A program made the translations under genes and the position numbers. DNA of 9,370 nucleotides, from positions 7,373 through 16,742 of the forward strand of contig DINP01000124.1 in assembly GCA_002426025.1 (NCBI GenBank), given 5' to 3'. Position 1 is the first letter of the stretch, and every line of letters starts with the position of its first letter. Below, piece after piece: positions 1 through 6,271 of the stretch. A model generated the notes under the pieces. It saw only the letters and a program-made list of their open reading frames with translations, was not told where the DNA came from and did not search any database. Source of the DNA: Bacteroidales bacterium UBA5537 (GTDB lineage: Bacteria > Bacteroidota > Bacteroidia > Bacteroidales > Lentimicrobiaceae).

Positions 1-380
1 TGGTTATCACTGCCGATACCATAGTATGGCTCGATGGAAAATGTATCGAAAAACCTGTTGATGAAACCGATGCACGCGAGATGCTTGCAAAACTTTCCGG
101 ACGAAAGCATACGGTTGCCACAGGCGTCTGCCTCCGGACACGCGAAAAGCTTGAATCCTTTTATGTAAACACCGATGTCTTTTTCAGGAAACTCGATCCG
201 GCCGAGATTGATTATTATGTAGATCATTACAAACCACTCGATAAAGCCGGTGCCTATGGCATACAGGAATGGATTGGGTACATCGGAGTTGAGCGGATTG
301 AAGGCTCGTACTTTAATGTGATGGGCTTACCGGTTCAACGACTATATTGCGAACTAAAAAAAATATCAAACACCCATTAA
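1..380 (+). CDS. maf: Maf-family nucleoside triphosphate pyrophosphatase (5' end missing)
   Basis: The reading frame is open from base 3 and gives the last 125 residues of a protein that is usually about 190 long, so roughly 65 N-terminal residues, including the SxSPRR substrate loop, lie outside the window. What is visible is typical Maf: the TADTIV segment with the catalytic Asp at the start, then LSGRKHTVATGV, and near the end DKAGAYGIQ and the GSYFNVMGLP block. The family cleaves non-canonical or pyrimidine NTPs to the NMP and pyrophosphate in the cytoplasm. The DKAGAYGIQ wording resembles the YhdE branch (dTTP/UTP pyrophosphatase) more than the YceF branch; this is an inference from the motif alone. 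The gene is followed by a 268-base spacer and is probably not cotranscribed with the secreted-protein genes downstream. Confidence 0.93.
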   Translation, partial: VITADTIVWLDGKCIEKPVDETDAREMLAKLSGRKHTVATGVCLRTREKLESFYVNTDVFFRKLDPAEIDYYVDHYKPLDKAGAYGIQEWIGYIGVERIEGSYFNVMGLPVQRLYCELKKISNTH

Positions 381-469
381 CAATATGATTATCCTATTTT
401 TATAAAATCTAATCCTTGGTCATTTATCGGCTCAGAAAAGCATTTAAACAAAATTTCAGGGTCATTTGC

Positions 470-500
470 TTGCAATTTTTTAAGTTTTTTTGTACTTTAA
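470..500 (+). promoter_or_regulatory. Candidate Bacteroidota promoter for the beta-roll protein gene
   Basis: TTGC at 470-473 and TACTTTAA at 493-500 are about 19 bases apart. This fits the Bacteroidota -33/-7 pattern (TTG, about 20 bases, TAnnTTTG) with mismatches at the 3' end of the -7 box. The implied leader before the ATG at 649 is about 140 bases. The surrounding T-runs make chance matches easy. Confidence 0.35.
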
Positions 501-569
501 CAATCTGAATTTTTGCCTTGTGGTTCTTTTGTTCACAATGCTATAAAGTACTTCCCGCCTATCACTAAT

Positions 570-588
570 CCGGCTTCCGGGCTTTTTT
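570..588 (+). terminator. Weak intrinsic-terminator-like hairpin
   Basis: CCGG at 570-573 and CCGG at 577-580 can form a short stem with a CTT loop, followed by GC and six T (583-588). An alternative longer-range stem pairs CCCG at 554-557 with CGGG at 578-581. It could end maf transcription. If the candidate promoter at 470-500 is real, the hairpin would lie inside the next gene's leader. Confidence 0.35.
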
Positions 589-648
589 CATTACTCCTGC
601 TTTGTTAATAATCCCTTTGGGGGAACCTAACCATAATAAGCGCAGCGT

Positions 649-2211
649 ATGAAACCATTTATTATTATTTGCCTCTTAGTGCTCGTAACAAGCGCACAGG
701 CTCAGGTTGCCATCAATACCGATGGCTCAGCGCCGGATAATTCTGCGATGCTGGATGTGAAATCTTCCAATAAGGGGTTGCTGATTCCCCGAGTATCTCT
801 ATCCAGTGCTATTGACAATACAACCATTCAGACTCCAGCAAACAGTTTGTTGATCTTTAATTCGGCTAATTCGGGTTCGGGTGGCGATATAATGTATCCT
901 GGTTTTTATTATTGGGATGCCTTATCAAGTCGATGGAAAAGCCTGGAGACATCAACCGGAGGATCAGACTTTATCTGGATCGATGGAAACAATAATATTC
1001 TTTCAGTCAACAGCGCTGATCAGACCTTAGAGGGATCGTCTAATATTGCTCTGGGGAGTGATGCATTTAGCGACCTCGGAGGGCCATCCAACTACGTAAT
1101 AGCTATCGGACATGGAGTTTGCAATTCCGAAACAACCATTGGCGATGCTTACATAGTTGCTATTGGCCTAAATACGGCCTTTGATAATAGTGGCAAATAC
1201 CTGAATGCAATCGGACTTGAAACAGCCTATAGCAACAGTGGAGAAAATGTAAATGCAATGGGCCAGTATGCGGCTTATGGTAATTCTGCCTATTCCGTTA
1301 ATGCATTCGGGGTGTATGCCGCCGGTGGTAATTCCGGTTCAAACCTGAATGCAATAGGTGCAAGCGCTGCCCAGTCCAACCAGGGGGAATATGTAAATGC
1401 AATCGGGCAGTCAGCCTGCTTTAATAACACCGGCTTAAACGTGAATGCAATCGGGTATGAGGCGGCTTATGAAAACACAGAACAGGATGTGAATGCTTTT
1501 GGTTTTCAGGCAGCCTATTCCAACACACAGTGGGCGGTAAACGCATTGGGCGCAGGTTCTGCTCATAGTAACACGGGCTTTCTTGTTAATTCACTTGGCT
1601 CGCAATCGTGCGAAAATAACAGCGGCAATTCGGTAAATGCAATGGGGCACATGGCAGCGCAGGAAAATCAGGGCAGTGAAGTAAATGGTTTTGGAGCTAT
1701 GGCGGCACAGTTCAATACAAATCATAGTGTTAATGCGCTGGGTAATAAGGCCGCACAGTACAATACAGGAGCGGGCGTTAACGCTTTGGGGCTTGAAGCA
1801 GCACAATACAATACCGGATCAAATGTAGAAGCTTTTGGCTTTCAAGCTGCCAGGTATAATGATGGTAATCAATCCGTGGCAATTGGCGAACAGGCATTGT
1901 TGGGAAATGAATTCAGTTCTGAAGGTGAAGGGAATATCGCCATCGGTTACCATGCAGCTATAAATATTGGTATTGGAGCCAACAATATTGCCATTGGCCG
2001 CGATGCACAATTGATTGATGGGAATGCCACGAACCAGATAAACATCGGTAACAGCATTATCAGGGATGAATCTGGTGTGATTCAACTTAAAGATCTGATC
2101 CGACTTACACCAACAAGCGAACCGGCTTCCCCTTCTGCCGGCACGATCTATTTCGACAATTCTTTAAATGTTTTGCGATACTATAATGGCTCAATGTGGA
2201 TTGATCTTTAA
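649..2211 (+). CDS. Secreted beta-roll protein with 15 tandem 16-residue YadA-head-like repeats
   Basis: 520 residues. Residues 1-18 are a type I signal peptide ending in AQA, so the mature chain should begin with Gln19. Residues 19 to about 95 are the shared module (AINTDG, PDNSAMLDVKS) also found in the next two plus-strand genes. Irregular AIG/ALG repeats begin near residue 131. Residues 169-408 are fifteen exact 16-residue units of the form VNAxGxxAAxxNxGxx, followed by three longer units (SVAIG, NIAIG, NIAIG) up to about residue 460. This pattern resembles the left-handed beta-roll head of trimeric autotransporters (Hep_Hag/YadA head), where each turn is 14-16 residues. The C-terminus (486-520, PASPSAGTIYFD to YYNGSMW) is a short module of the kind seen in Bacteroidota fibre proteins. 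No YadA membrane anchor, coiled-coil stalk, lipobox or type IX sorting domain is visible, so surface attachment is unexplained. An adhesin or fibre role is inferred. Confidence 0.88.
   Translation: MKPFIIICLLVLVTSAQAQVAINTDGSAPDNSAMLDVKSSNKGLLIPRVSLSSAIDNTTIQTPANSLLIFNSANSGSGGDIMYPGFYYWDALSSRWKSLETSTGGSDFIWIDGNNNILSVNSADQTLEGSSNIALGSDAFSDLGGPSNYVIAIGHGVCNSETTIGDAYIVAIGLNTAFDNSGKYLNAIGLETAYSNSGENVNAMGQYAAYGNSAYSVNAFGVYAAGGNSGSNLNAIGASAAQSNQGEYVNAIGQSACFNNTGLNVNAIGYEAAYENTEQDVNAFGFQAAYSNTQWAVNALGAGSAHSNTGFLVNSLGSQSCENNSGNSVNAMGHMAAQENQGSEVNGFGAMAAQFNTNHSVNALGNKAAQYNTGAGVNALGLEAAQYNTGSNVEAFGFQAARYNDGNQSVAIGEQALLGNEFSSEGEGNIAIGYHAAINIGIGANNIAIGRDAQLIDGNATNQINIGNSIIRDESGVIQLKDLIRLTPTSEPASPSAGTIYFDNSLNVLRYYNGSMWIDL
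1153..1872 (+). repeat. Fifteen tandem 48-bp units encoding a 16-residue beta-roll repeat
   Basis: The period is exactly 48 bases for 720 bases with no insertion or deletion. Every unit begins with a hydrophobic residue, mostly then Asn-Ala-x-Gly, with Ala-Ala at positions 8-9 and Asn at position 12 in nearly all units. At DNA level the AATGCAAT-type core is the most alike, while the loop positions (7, 10-11, 13-16) vary freely. The units have diverged in sequence but kept strict length, which suggests selection on a solenoid fold more than recent slippage. The repeat-bearing region continues with looser units on both sides (from about 1039 and to about 2050). Confidence 0.92.
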
Positions 2212-2228
2212 CATTTTACCTGAGTATT

Positions 2229-2251
2229 CCTGAGTCCTCAGGCACATTTTT
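2229..2251 (+). terminator. Probable weak terminator after the beta-roll gene
   Basis: CCTGA (2229-2233) and TCAGG (2238-2242) form a 5-bp stem with a GTCC loop, followed by CACA and five T. It lies 18 bases past the stop codon. The stem is short, so termination may be partial and the next gene could be reached by readthrough. Confidence 0.45.
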
Positions 2252-2270
2252 AATAGATGCTTAGTAAATT

Positions 2271-2278
2271 TTACTTTG
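2271..2278 (+). promoter_or_regulatory. Candidate -7 box for the FISUMP gene
   Basis: TTACTTTG matches seven of eight positions of the Bacteroidota -7 consensus TAnnTTTG. It lies 36 bases before the ATG at 2314. No TTG is seen at the expected -33 distance, only a T-run near 2247, so the call is tentative. Confidence 0.3.
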
Positions 2279-2313
2279 CTTAAAATTATGTTTAACCATT
2301 GAATCTAACGTTT

Positions 2314-3351
2314 ATGAAAAAACTTGTTCTTTTTTTCCTTTTGTCAATCTGGGTCAATGTTGATGCACAGATTGCAATCAACACTGATGGCTCATCGCCG
2401 GATAATTCAGCGATGCTTGATGTAAAAAGCACAGAAAAAGGTATTCTTATCGTCAGAATGACCGAAGCAGACCGCAATGCTATTTCAAGTCCAGCAACAG
2501 GCTTGCTTGTTTTTCAGATAGATGAGACTGCTGGTTTCTATTTTAATGCCGGAACCCCGTCAAGTCCCGACTGGCAACTCATAAATGGGAGTGGGTCTGT
2601 AAACCTGTCCACTTTATTAAGCCAGGATAATGATGCAGGAGGGGCACAAATAAAAAACCTAGCCGACCCCACACATGCTCAGGATGTTGCAACCAAAGCC
2701 TATGTGGATGCCCTGGAAAATTTCCTGGTATCTCAAGGGGTGATCCCTTTGAGGGATTATGATGGAAACACTTACACAACAGTGACCATAGGAGATCAGG
2801 TATGGACAGTTGAAAACCTTCGTACTGCTCATTATAATAATGGTGATCCTATTCCGAATGTGACCGATGGAACTGAATGGACGGGACTTACAAGCGGTGC
2901 CTGGGTGTGGTTTATGAATGATAATCAATATGAAAACGATTTTGGAAAACTTTACAACTGGTATGCTGTTAGCGACCCAAGAAGTCTTTGTCCCAGTGGC
3001 TGGCATGTTCCTTCGGATACTGAATGGCAAACCCTGATTGACTTCCTTGGCGGATGGGAAATAGCAGGGGGGAAACTAAAAACAATCGGCACCCTTGAAG
3101 CCGGAACCGGCTTATGGGCAAGTCCAAATACAGGTGCAACCAACGAAAGTGGCTTCTCAGCCCTCCCCGGTGGCATTCGGGATAGCGACAGCCAGTTCCA
3201 CTTTTTAAATTCGATCGGATATTGGTGGTCTTCCAGTGATTTATCAAATGAATCGGCCTGGGAGCGCGTAATGTATTATGATGGAATTCATGTTGCTAGG
3301 CATGGATTTCTTAAAACAAAAGGGTTTTCTGTCCGATGTCTTCAGGATTAG
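2314..3351 (+). CDS. Secreted protein with tail-fibre-like linker and FISUMP domain
   Basis: 345 residues from the ATG at 2314. A longer frame would open with TTG at 2299, but only the ATG places a clean signal peptide (1-18, ending VDA, Gln19 next) at the N-terminus. Residues 19 to about 92 repeat the module of the preceding gene (AINTDG, PDNSAMLDVKS, KGILIVRMT, SPATGLLVF). Residues 113-133 (IKNLADPT to ATKAYVDA) match the collar-like segment common in phage tail-fibre proteins. From about residue 148 to the end is a complete FISUMP (Fibrobacter succinogenes major paralogous) domain: DYDGNTY, QVWTVENL, YNNGDPIPNV, GKLYNWYAV, CPSGWHVP, TGATNESGFSALPGG, GYWWSSS and a final GFSVRC. Cys226 and Cys342 are the conserved pair and could form a disulfide. 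The biochemical role of FISUMP domains is not settled; they occur on secreted or surface proteins. There is no type IX sorting tail. The stop codon lies about 10 bases before a decayed NTF2-like gene end. Confidence 0.9.
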   Translation: MKKLVLFFLLSIWVNVDAQIAINTDGSSPDNSAMLDVKSTEKGILIVRMTEADRNAISSPATGLLVFQIDETAGFYFNAGTPSSPDWQLINGSGSVNLSTLLSQDNDAGGAQIKNLADPTHAQDVATKAYVDALENFLVSQGVIPLRDYDGNTYTTVTIGDQVWTVENLRTAHYNNGDPIPNVTDGTEWTGLTSGAWVWFMNDNQYENDFGKLYNWYAVSDPRSLCPSGWHVPSDTEWQTLIDFLGGWEIAGGKLKTIGTLEAGTGLWASPNTGATNESGFSALPGGIRDSDSQFHFLNSIGYWWSSSDLSNESAWERVMYYDGIHVARHGFLKTKGFSVRCLQD

Positions 3352-3360
3352 CGCTATAAA

Positions 3361-3502
3361 TAAAATTCCAGCTGGGTCTGATCTGAAACTTTCCTGAATT
3401 AAGGCAGAAAGTCTAATTTCCACGTTTGCTTTCACATTGCTTTTAAATGGTGATAAAATAGCTGATAAATTCATCTATTACAGCAACAATCATTTCAAAT
3501 AA
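3361..3502 (+). pseudogene. Decayed 3' end of a SnoaL/NTF2-like secreted protein gene
   Basis: This stretch aligns with 7449-7586 of the intact gene at 6681-7604. TGG-GTC-TGA-TCT reads against W-V-W-S, with the Trp codon turned into TGA at 3379-3381. Next comes GGC, then V-stop-F-P-R-L-L-S-H-C-F (3411-3443) against V-E-F-P-L-M-L-S-H-T-F, with TAA at 3414-3416 replacing GAA. Then NGDKIADKFIYYSNNHF (3446-3496) lies against KDGKIDNEYAYYSNNHF. Two single-base deletions, one near 3405-3411 and one near 3443-3446, shift the frame. The last 22 bases (3476-3497) are identical to 7566-7587. The frame closes at TAA 3500-3502. The 5' three quarters of the gene is gone and the FISUMP CDS ends just upstream. 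It is a relic and cannot encode the protein. Confidence 0.8.
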
Positions 3503-3538
3503 TCCGACAAGATGAATGGATTTTACCCTGTTGGATTA
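3500..3538 (+). terminator. Terminator remnant behind the NTF2-like relic
   Basis: TAATCCGACA (3500-3509) pairs with TGTTGGATTA (3529-3538), giving a 10-bp stem with one G-T pair. No T-tract follows. The left arm shares TAATCCGAC with the strong terminator at 7669-7726 behind the intact NTF2-like gene, so it may be the eroded partner of that element. It may still be a transcript-end hairpin. Confidence 0.4.
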
Positions 3539-3640
3539 ATGAAAAGTATTGTCATTGATATCAGTGCCCAAGATAATAGTTTCATGAAGACAATAACCCT
3601 TTGAGCCTCTATTCTGAAAATGGAGATATAGAAGTTTCCT

Positions 3641-4411
3641 CTATCCGGATTTCTCAGGGGAAATAGATTGGTTGTATAGTTCTGAAATATGTATGCCGCC
3701 ATTCACAAATTTCTCAAACCTCCATTCACACAATTGCTTAAATCTGCACATGGTGTTGGATGTAACCCTGTTGTGGATCGCTTGCCAGGTTTTGTTGACT
3801 ATATTCAGTTTTGAAAGTTTTTCACTTCCATAAAAATTAAAACCAACCATCATAAAAAGTTGCGACATCTCTTTTTCACCCCTTTCGGGAATAGAAGAGC
3901 GCACATACATTGAAAATACTCCAATCGGATATCCACCGCTACATTCGTACAACAAAAATCTTGCATTATCGAAATCGAAAGGAGCTGGTGTTTTTTGAAT
4001 TTTTAGCGCAGTCATATTGAAAAGATGAAACAGATTTAAAACTGACAATCCCTTTTTGTGAGAAAACGGATTCTTAGGCCATCCAAACAGATTAACCTTA
4101 ATATTTTGCAACTCACCATCCTTTAACGTGACTTTCGCAATATGATTAGGCCAGCAGCTTGAATCTCCATTCCATTTTAGCAGCTCCTCGAAAACAAAAG
4201 TCGCTGGCGTTTCTATCCCTATCCGGTGAATATTAAGCACGCTGTACTCATTCATGCCAATTCCGGTGCGCTGTAAGATGCTTTGTCTGTATACTATCCT
4301 TTCCTCCTCACTTTGAAACCTGATTTTTGTCTGATACTCAGGTTTATTCAAAAAGAAATACCTCATATCCGAAAATATTCCAGTACTTCCTGATGGAGGG
4401 TGTTTCGACAT
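3641..4411 (-). CDS. Unrecognised protein, 256 residues
   Basis: I do not recognise this family. The frame is open for 256 codons on the minus strand with no competing plus-strand frame, and the product has a normal mix of residues, so it is likely real. There is no signal peptide and no membrane helix, so it should be cytoplasmic. Features: a basic N-terminal third; PATFVFEELLKW (about residues 69-80), which recalls the first helix of START/SRPBCC-type ligand-binding folds; a beta-rich middle; then GGYPIGVFSMYVRS (about 164-177), QLFMMVGFNFYG (about 189-200) and an aromatic and charged C-terminal stretch (NKTWQAIHNRV to CEWRFEKF). The SRPBCC idea rests on shape only. The ATG at 4409-4411 is used here; a second ATG at 4364-4366 (Met16) begins just before MRYFFLNKPEY and could be the true start. 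The gene faces the opposite way from all its neighbours and converges on the NTF2-like relic, so it is probably its own transcription unit. Confidence 0.75.
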   Translation of the reverse strand: MSKHPPSGSTGIFSDMRYFFLNKPEYQTKIRFQSEEERIVYRQSILQRTGIGMNEYSVLNIHRIGIETPATFVFEELLKWNGDSSCWPNHIAKVTLKDGELQNIKVNLFGWPKNPFSHKKGLSVLNLFHLFNMTALKIQKTPAPFDFDNARFLLYECSGGYPIGVFSMYVRSSIPERGEKEMSQLFMMVGFNFYGSEKLSKLNIVNKTWQAIHNRVTSNTMCRFKQLCEWRFEKFVNGGIHISELYNQSISPEKSG

Positions 4412-4655
4412 AATCTGTCTTATTAAGGGTTGTTGAATTTAAAAAATATTCCTTACCCTAAATTGCAAAATAACGAAATAAGGAATTACAATACGAAATT
4501 TGAGCTAAATGCTATGATAGGAATTATTAATACTGCCCTTTAAATCTGGAAATCTATTAATGTAACTCAGCAATTCATGGTTAAAAAACCAGAATAACAA
4601 TTATTAATCTGTTGATACATTTAATTCTTTGTCGGCAATATTCATTTGTTTTTTA

Positions 4656-4687
4656 TTTGCAATCGCGTTAAAATAGTCGTATCTTTT
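4656..4687 (+). promoter_or_regulatory. Candidate Bacteroidota promoter for the S74 fibre gene
   Basis: TTTG at 4656-4659 and TATCTTTT at 4680-4687 are 20 bases apart, an ideal spacing for the -33/-7 pattern TTTG and TAnnTTTG, with one mismatch in the -7 box. The implied leader to the ATG at 4838 is about 140 bases, similar to the leader implied for the beta-roll gene. Confidence 0.5.
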
Positions 4688-4702
4688 CATTCCAATCAAA
4701 TA

Positions 4703-4790
4703 CTGATCAGGCTATATCTATACATTCGTTAACAGCTCTCACCACTATTTTATCTGACTTCCAGTTTTTATCTTCTCCAATCCTGATCAG
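4703..4790. repeat. Pair of CTGATCAG palindromes in the S74 gene leader
   Basis: The 8-bp palindrome CTGATCAG occurs at 4703-4710 and again at 4783-4790, exactly 80 bases apart. With the flanking GG/CC, 4703-4711 and 4782-4790 also make a 9-bp inverted repeat that could close a long leader hairpin. Both copies lie downstream of the candidate promoter and upstream of the start codon. A paired operator or an RNA structure is possible; neither is shown. Confidence 0.4.
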
Positions 4791-4837
4791 CAATATTTAC
4801 TCAAATATTGTATTTTAAAAACTTGATAACCAGAATT

Positions 4838-6271
4838 ATGAAAGCATTATTAATCATTATCCTGTTTGCGTTTTGTATTACAATCCACGCCCAGGTCGCC
4901 ATCAACACCGATGGCACAAACCCAGATAATTCAGCTATGCTGGATGTTAAAAGCACCTCAAAGGGTTTTCTTGCACCCCGAATGACAATGGCCCAACGAA
5001 ATACCATTGGCAGCCCCGCAACTGGGTTAATGATTTATCAGACTGACAACTCACCCGGTTATTACTACAATTCTGGTAGTAGTGTAAGCCCTTTCTGGCT
5101 TAAAGTGGGAGAGCTGTCATTTCCCTATACAGTAACTGTAATTACCGATCTGGATGCAATGAGTATAACAAACATTGGAATAGGTAACGCAATATATGGA
5201 GAAGCTACCACTTCCAGTGGTACCGGTATTTTTGGTAAAGCTACTTCATTTACAGGATATAGTTATGGTGTAAAGGGAGGTTCAGCATCATCGTCAGGCA
5301 GAGGAGTGTTCGGTTACGCCTCTTCATTAACAGGTGAAACGATCGGAGTCCGGGGTTTGGTTAGTTCCCCTGATGGTTTTTCGGGATATTTTCAAGGAGG
5401 AAAATTCTATAGTGATGGCCCATTGGGTATTGGAACAACCAATCCAAGCAGAGACCTTTCGGTTTATGGTTATAGTTTAAGTTTCGCAAATTTCCTCACC
5501 AATGCGACAGGGACCACCTCAACCGATGGATTAATGATTGGAACAGGGGCAGGCTATGCTTATTTGTCGAATTACGAAAGTACAGCATTGTCAATCGGTA
5601 CAAACGGTGAAACCAATATTTTAATTCAGCCCAATGGCAATATTGGAATCGGAACGACTATCACCGCTTCTTATCTTCTTGATGTAGCAGGGACAGTAAA
5701 TCTCAATAAAGGAATTACGTCAGGAGTTGCACTCCGATGTAATAGTGATGAGGCACTTTGGTATAATGACACTTATTTTAGTTGGGGTTATAGTGGAACG
5801 TATAATTTCTTTGGGAATCGGTTAAAAATTGCAGGTAATGGCAATATGGCCCCGGCTTATGAACTTTATGTGGACGGTAATGCCGCCAAGAGCCTGGGAG
5901 GGAGTACATGGATCGTATCATCCGACAAACGGCTGAAAAACCTGATTGGTAATTATGAGAAAGGGCTGAACGAAATTATACAACTTCAGCCTGTCCGGTT
6001 CACCTACATGGAAAACAATCCGCGCGATCTGCCTTCAGGTACTGAACAACTAGGATTTGTAGCTCAGGATGTACAAAAAATATTTCCCGAAGCAGTTGCA
6101 CTTGGCGATGATGGTTACCTGGATCTTAATATGCACCCGGTAATTGTTGCATTGATAAATGCCATAAAAGAACTTAATGCTGAAAATGAAATGCTAAAAA
6201 AAGTCAATGATGATCTGAATAGACGTCTTATGAGTATAGAAACCATTATTGGCTCGAAAATCAACTACTGA
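4838..6271 (+). CDS. Secreted fibre protein with C-terminal S74 intramolecular chaperone
   Basis: 477 residues from the ATG at 4838. A TTG ten codons earlier (4808) extends the frame but would bury the signal peptide. Residues 1-18 are the signal peptide (ending IHA, Gln19 next), and 19 to about 92 the shared module (AINTDG, PDNSAMLDVKS, SPATGLM). Residues 118 to about 188 alternate short Gly-Ser units (IYGEA, IFGKA, VKGGS, VFGYA, VRGLV), as in triple-stranded beta-helical fibre stalks. Two GIGTT motifs follow, including GNIGIGTT with LLDVAG. The C-terminus is a peptidase S74 (endosialidase-type) chaperone: Ser362 in SSDKRLK, with Lys367 five residues on as the catalytic dyad, then IGNYEKGLNEI, QPVRFTY, LGFVAQDVQKIFPE and a final coiled-coil-like helix (about 440-470). 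In this family the domain trimerises the fibre and then cuts itself off just before the Ser, which would leave a mature chain of roughly 343 residues. The protein is likely displayed or secreted as a trimer; the ligand is unknown. Confidence 0.92.
   Translation: MKALLIIILFAFCITIHAQVAINTDGTNPDNSAMLDVKSTSKGFLAPRMTMAQRNTIGSPATGLMIYQTDNSPGYYYNSGSSVSPFWLKVGELSFPYTVTVITDLDAMSITNIGIGNAIYGEATTSSGTGIFGKATSFTGYSYGVKGGSASSSGRGVFGYASSLTGETIGVRGLVSSPDGFSGYFQGGKFYSDGPLGIGTTNPSRDLSVYGYSLSFANFLTNATGTTSTDGLMIGTGAGYAYLSNYESTALSIGTNGETNILIQPNGNIGIGTTITASYLLDVAGTVNLNKGITSGVALRCNSDEALWYNDTYFSWGYSGTYNFFGNRLKIAGNGNMAPAYELYVDGNAAKSLGGSTWIVSSDKRLKNLIGNYEKGLNEIIQLQPVRFTYMENNPRDLPSGTEQLGFVAQDVQKIFPEAVALGDDGYLDLNMHPVIVALINAIKELNAENEMLKKVNDDLNRRLMSIETIIGSKINY

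Larger units (their letters stand above)
4412..4837. other. Divergent AT-rich intergenic region
   Basis: This 426-base spacer separates the minus-strand gene from the S74 fibre gene. It holds a good plus-strand promoter candidate (4656-4687), two CTGATCAG palindromes (4703-4710, 4783-4790) and, for the minus-strand gene, only a weak -7-like box (CAAAATAA at 4466-4473, reverse of TTATTTTG). No small open frame with coding character and no RNA gene was seen. Confidence 0.6.

Noticed and set aside
1153..1872. 48-bp periodic array considered as CRISPR or satellite DNA
   Set aside because: The period is in frame with one long CDS, the units encode a regular solenoid pattern, and there are no alternating repeats and spacers.
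1591..2085. Minus-strand open frames across the beta-roll repeats
   Set aside because: They arise from the repetitive composition of the real gene on the plus strand and have no signal or domain.
2299..2313. TTG start five codons before the ATG of the FISUMP gene
   Set aside because: It would place polar residues before the signal peptide. The ATG at 2314 gives an 18-residue signal peptide exactly like its two paralogues.
649..3351. Type IX secretion C-terminal sorting domains on the secreted proteins
   Set aside because: None of the C-termini shows the expected beta-rich domain of about 70-90 residues with a final KxxxK-like or LxxGxY-like pattern. The tails are YYNGSMWIDL, a FISUMP end and an S74 helix.
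2579..3474. Several minus-strand open frames across the FISUMP gene and relic
   Set aside because: They are antisense to a clear domain, overlap one another in different frames and show no recognisable protein features.
4808..4837. TTG start ten codons before the ATG of the S74 gene
   Set aside because: The extension adds a charged stretch ahead of the signal peptide, and the ATG at 4838 matches the paralogues.
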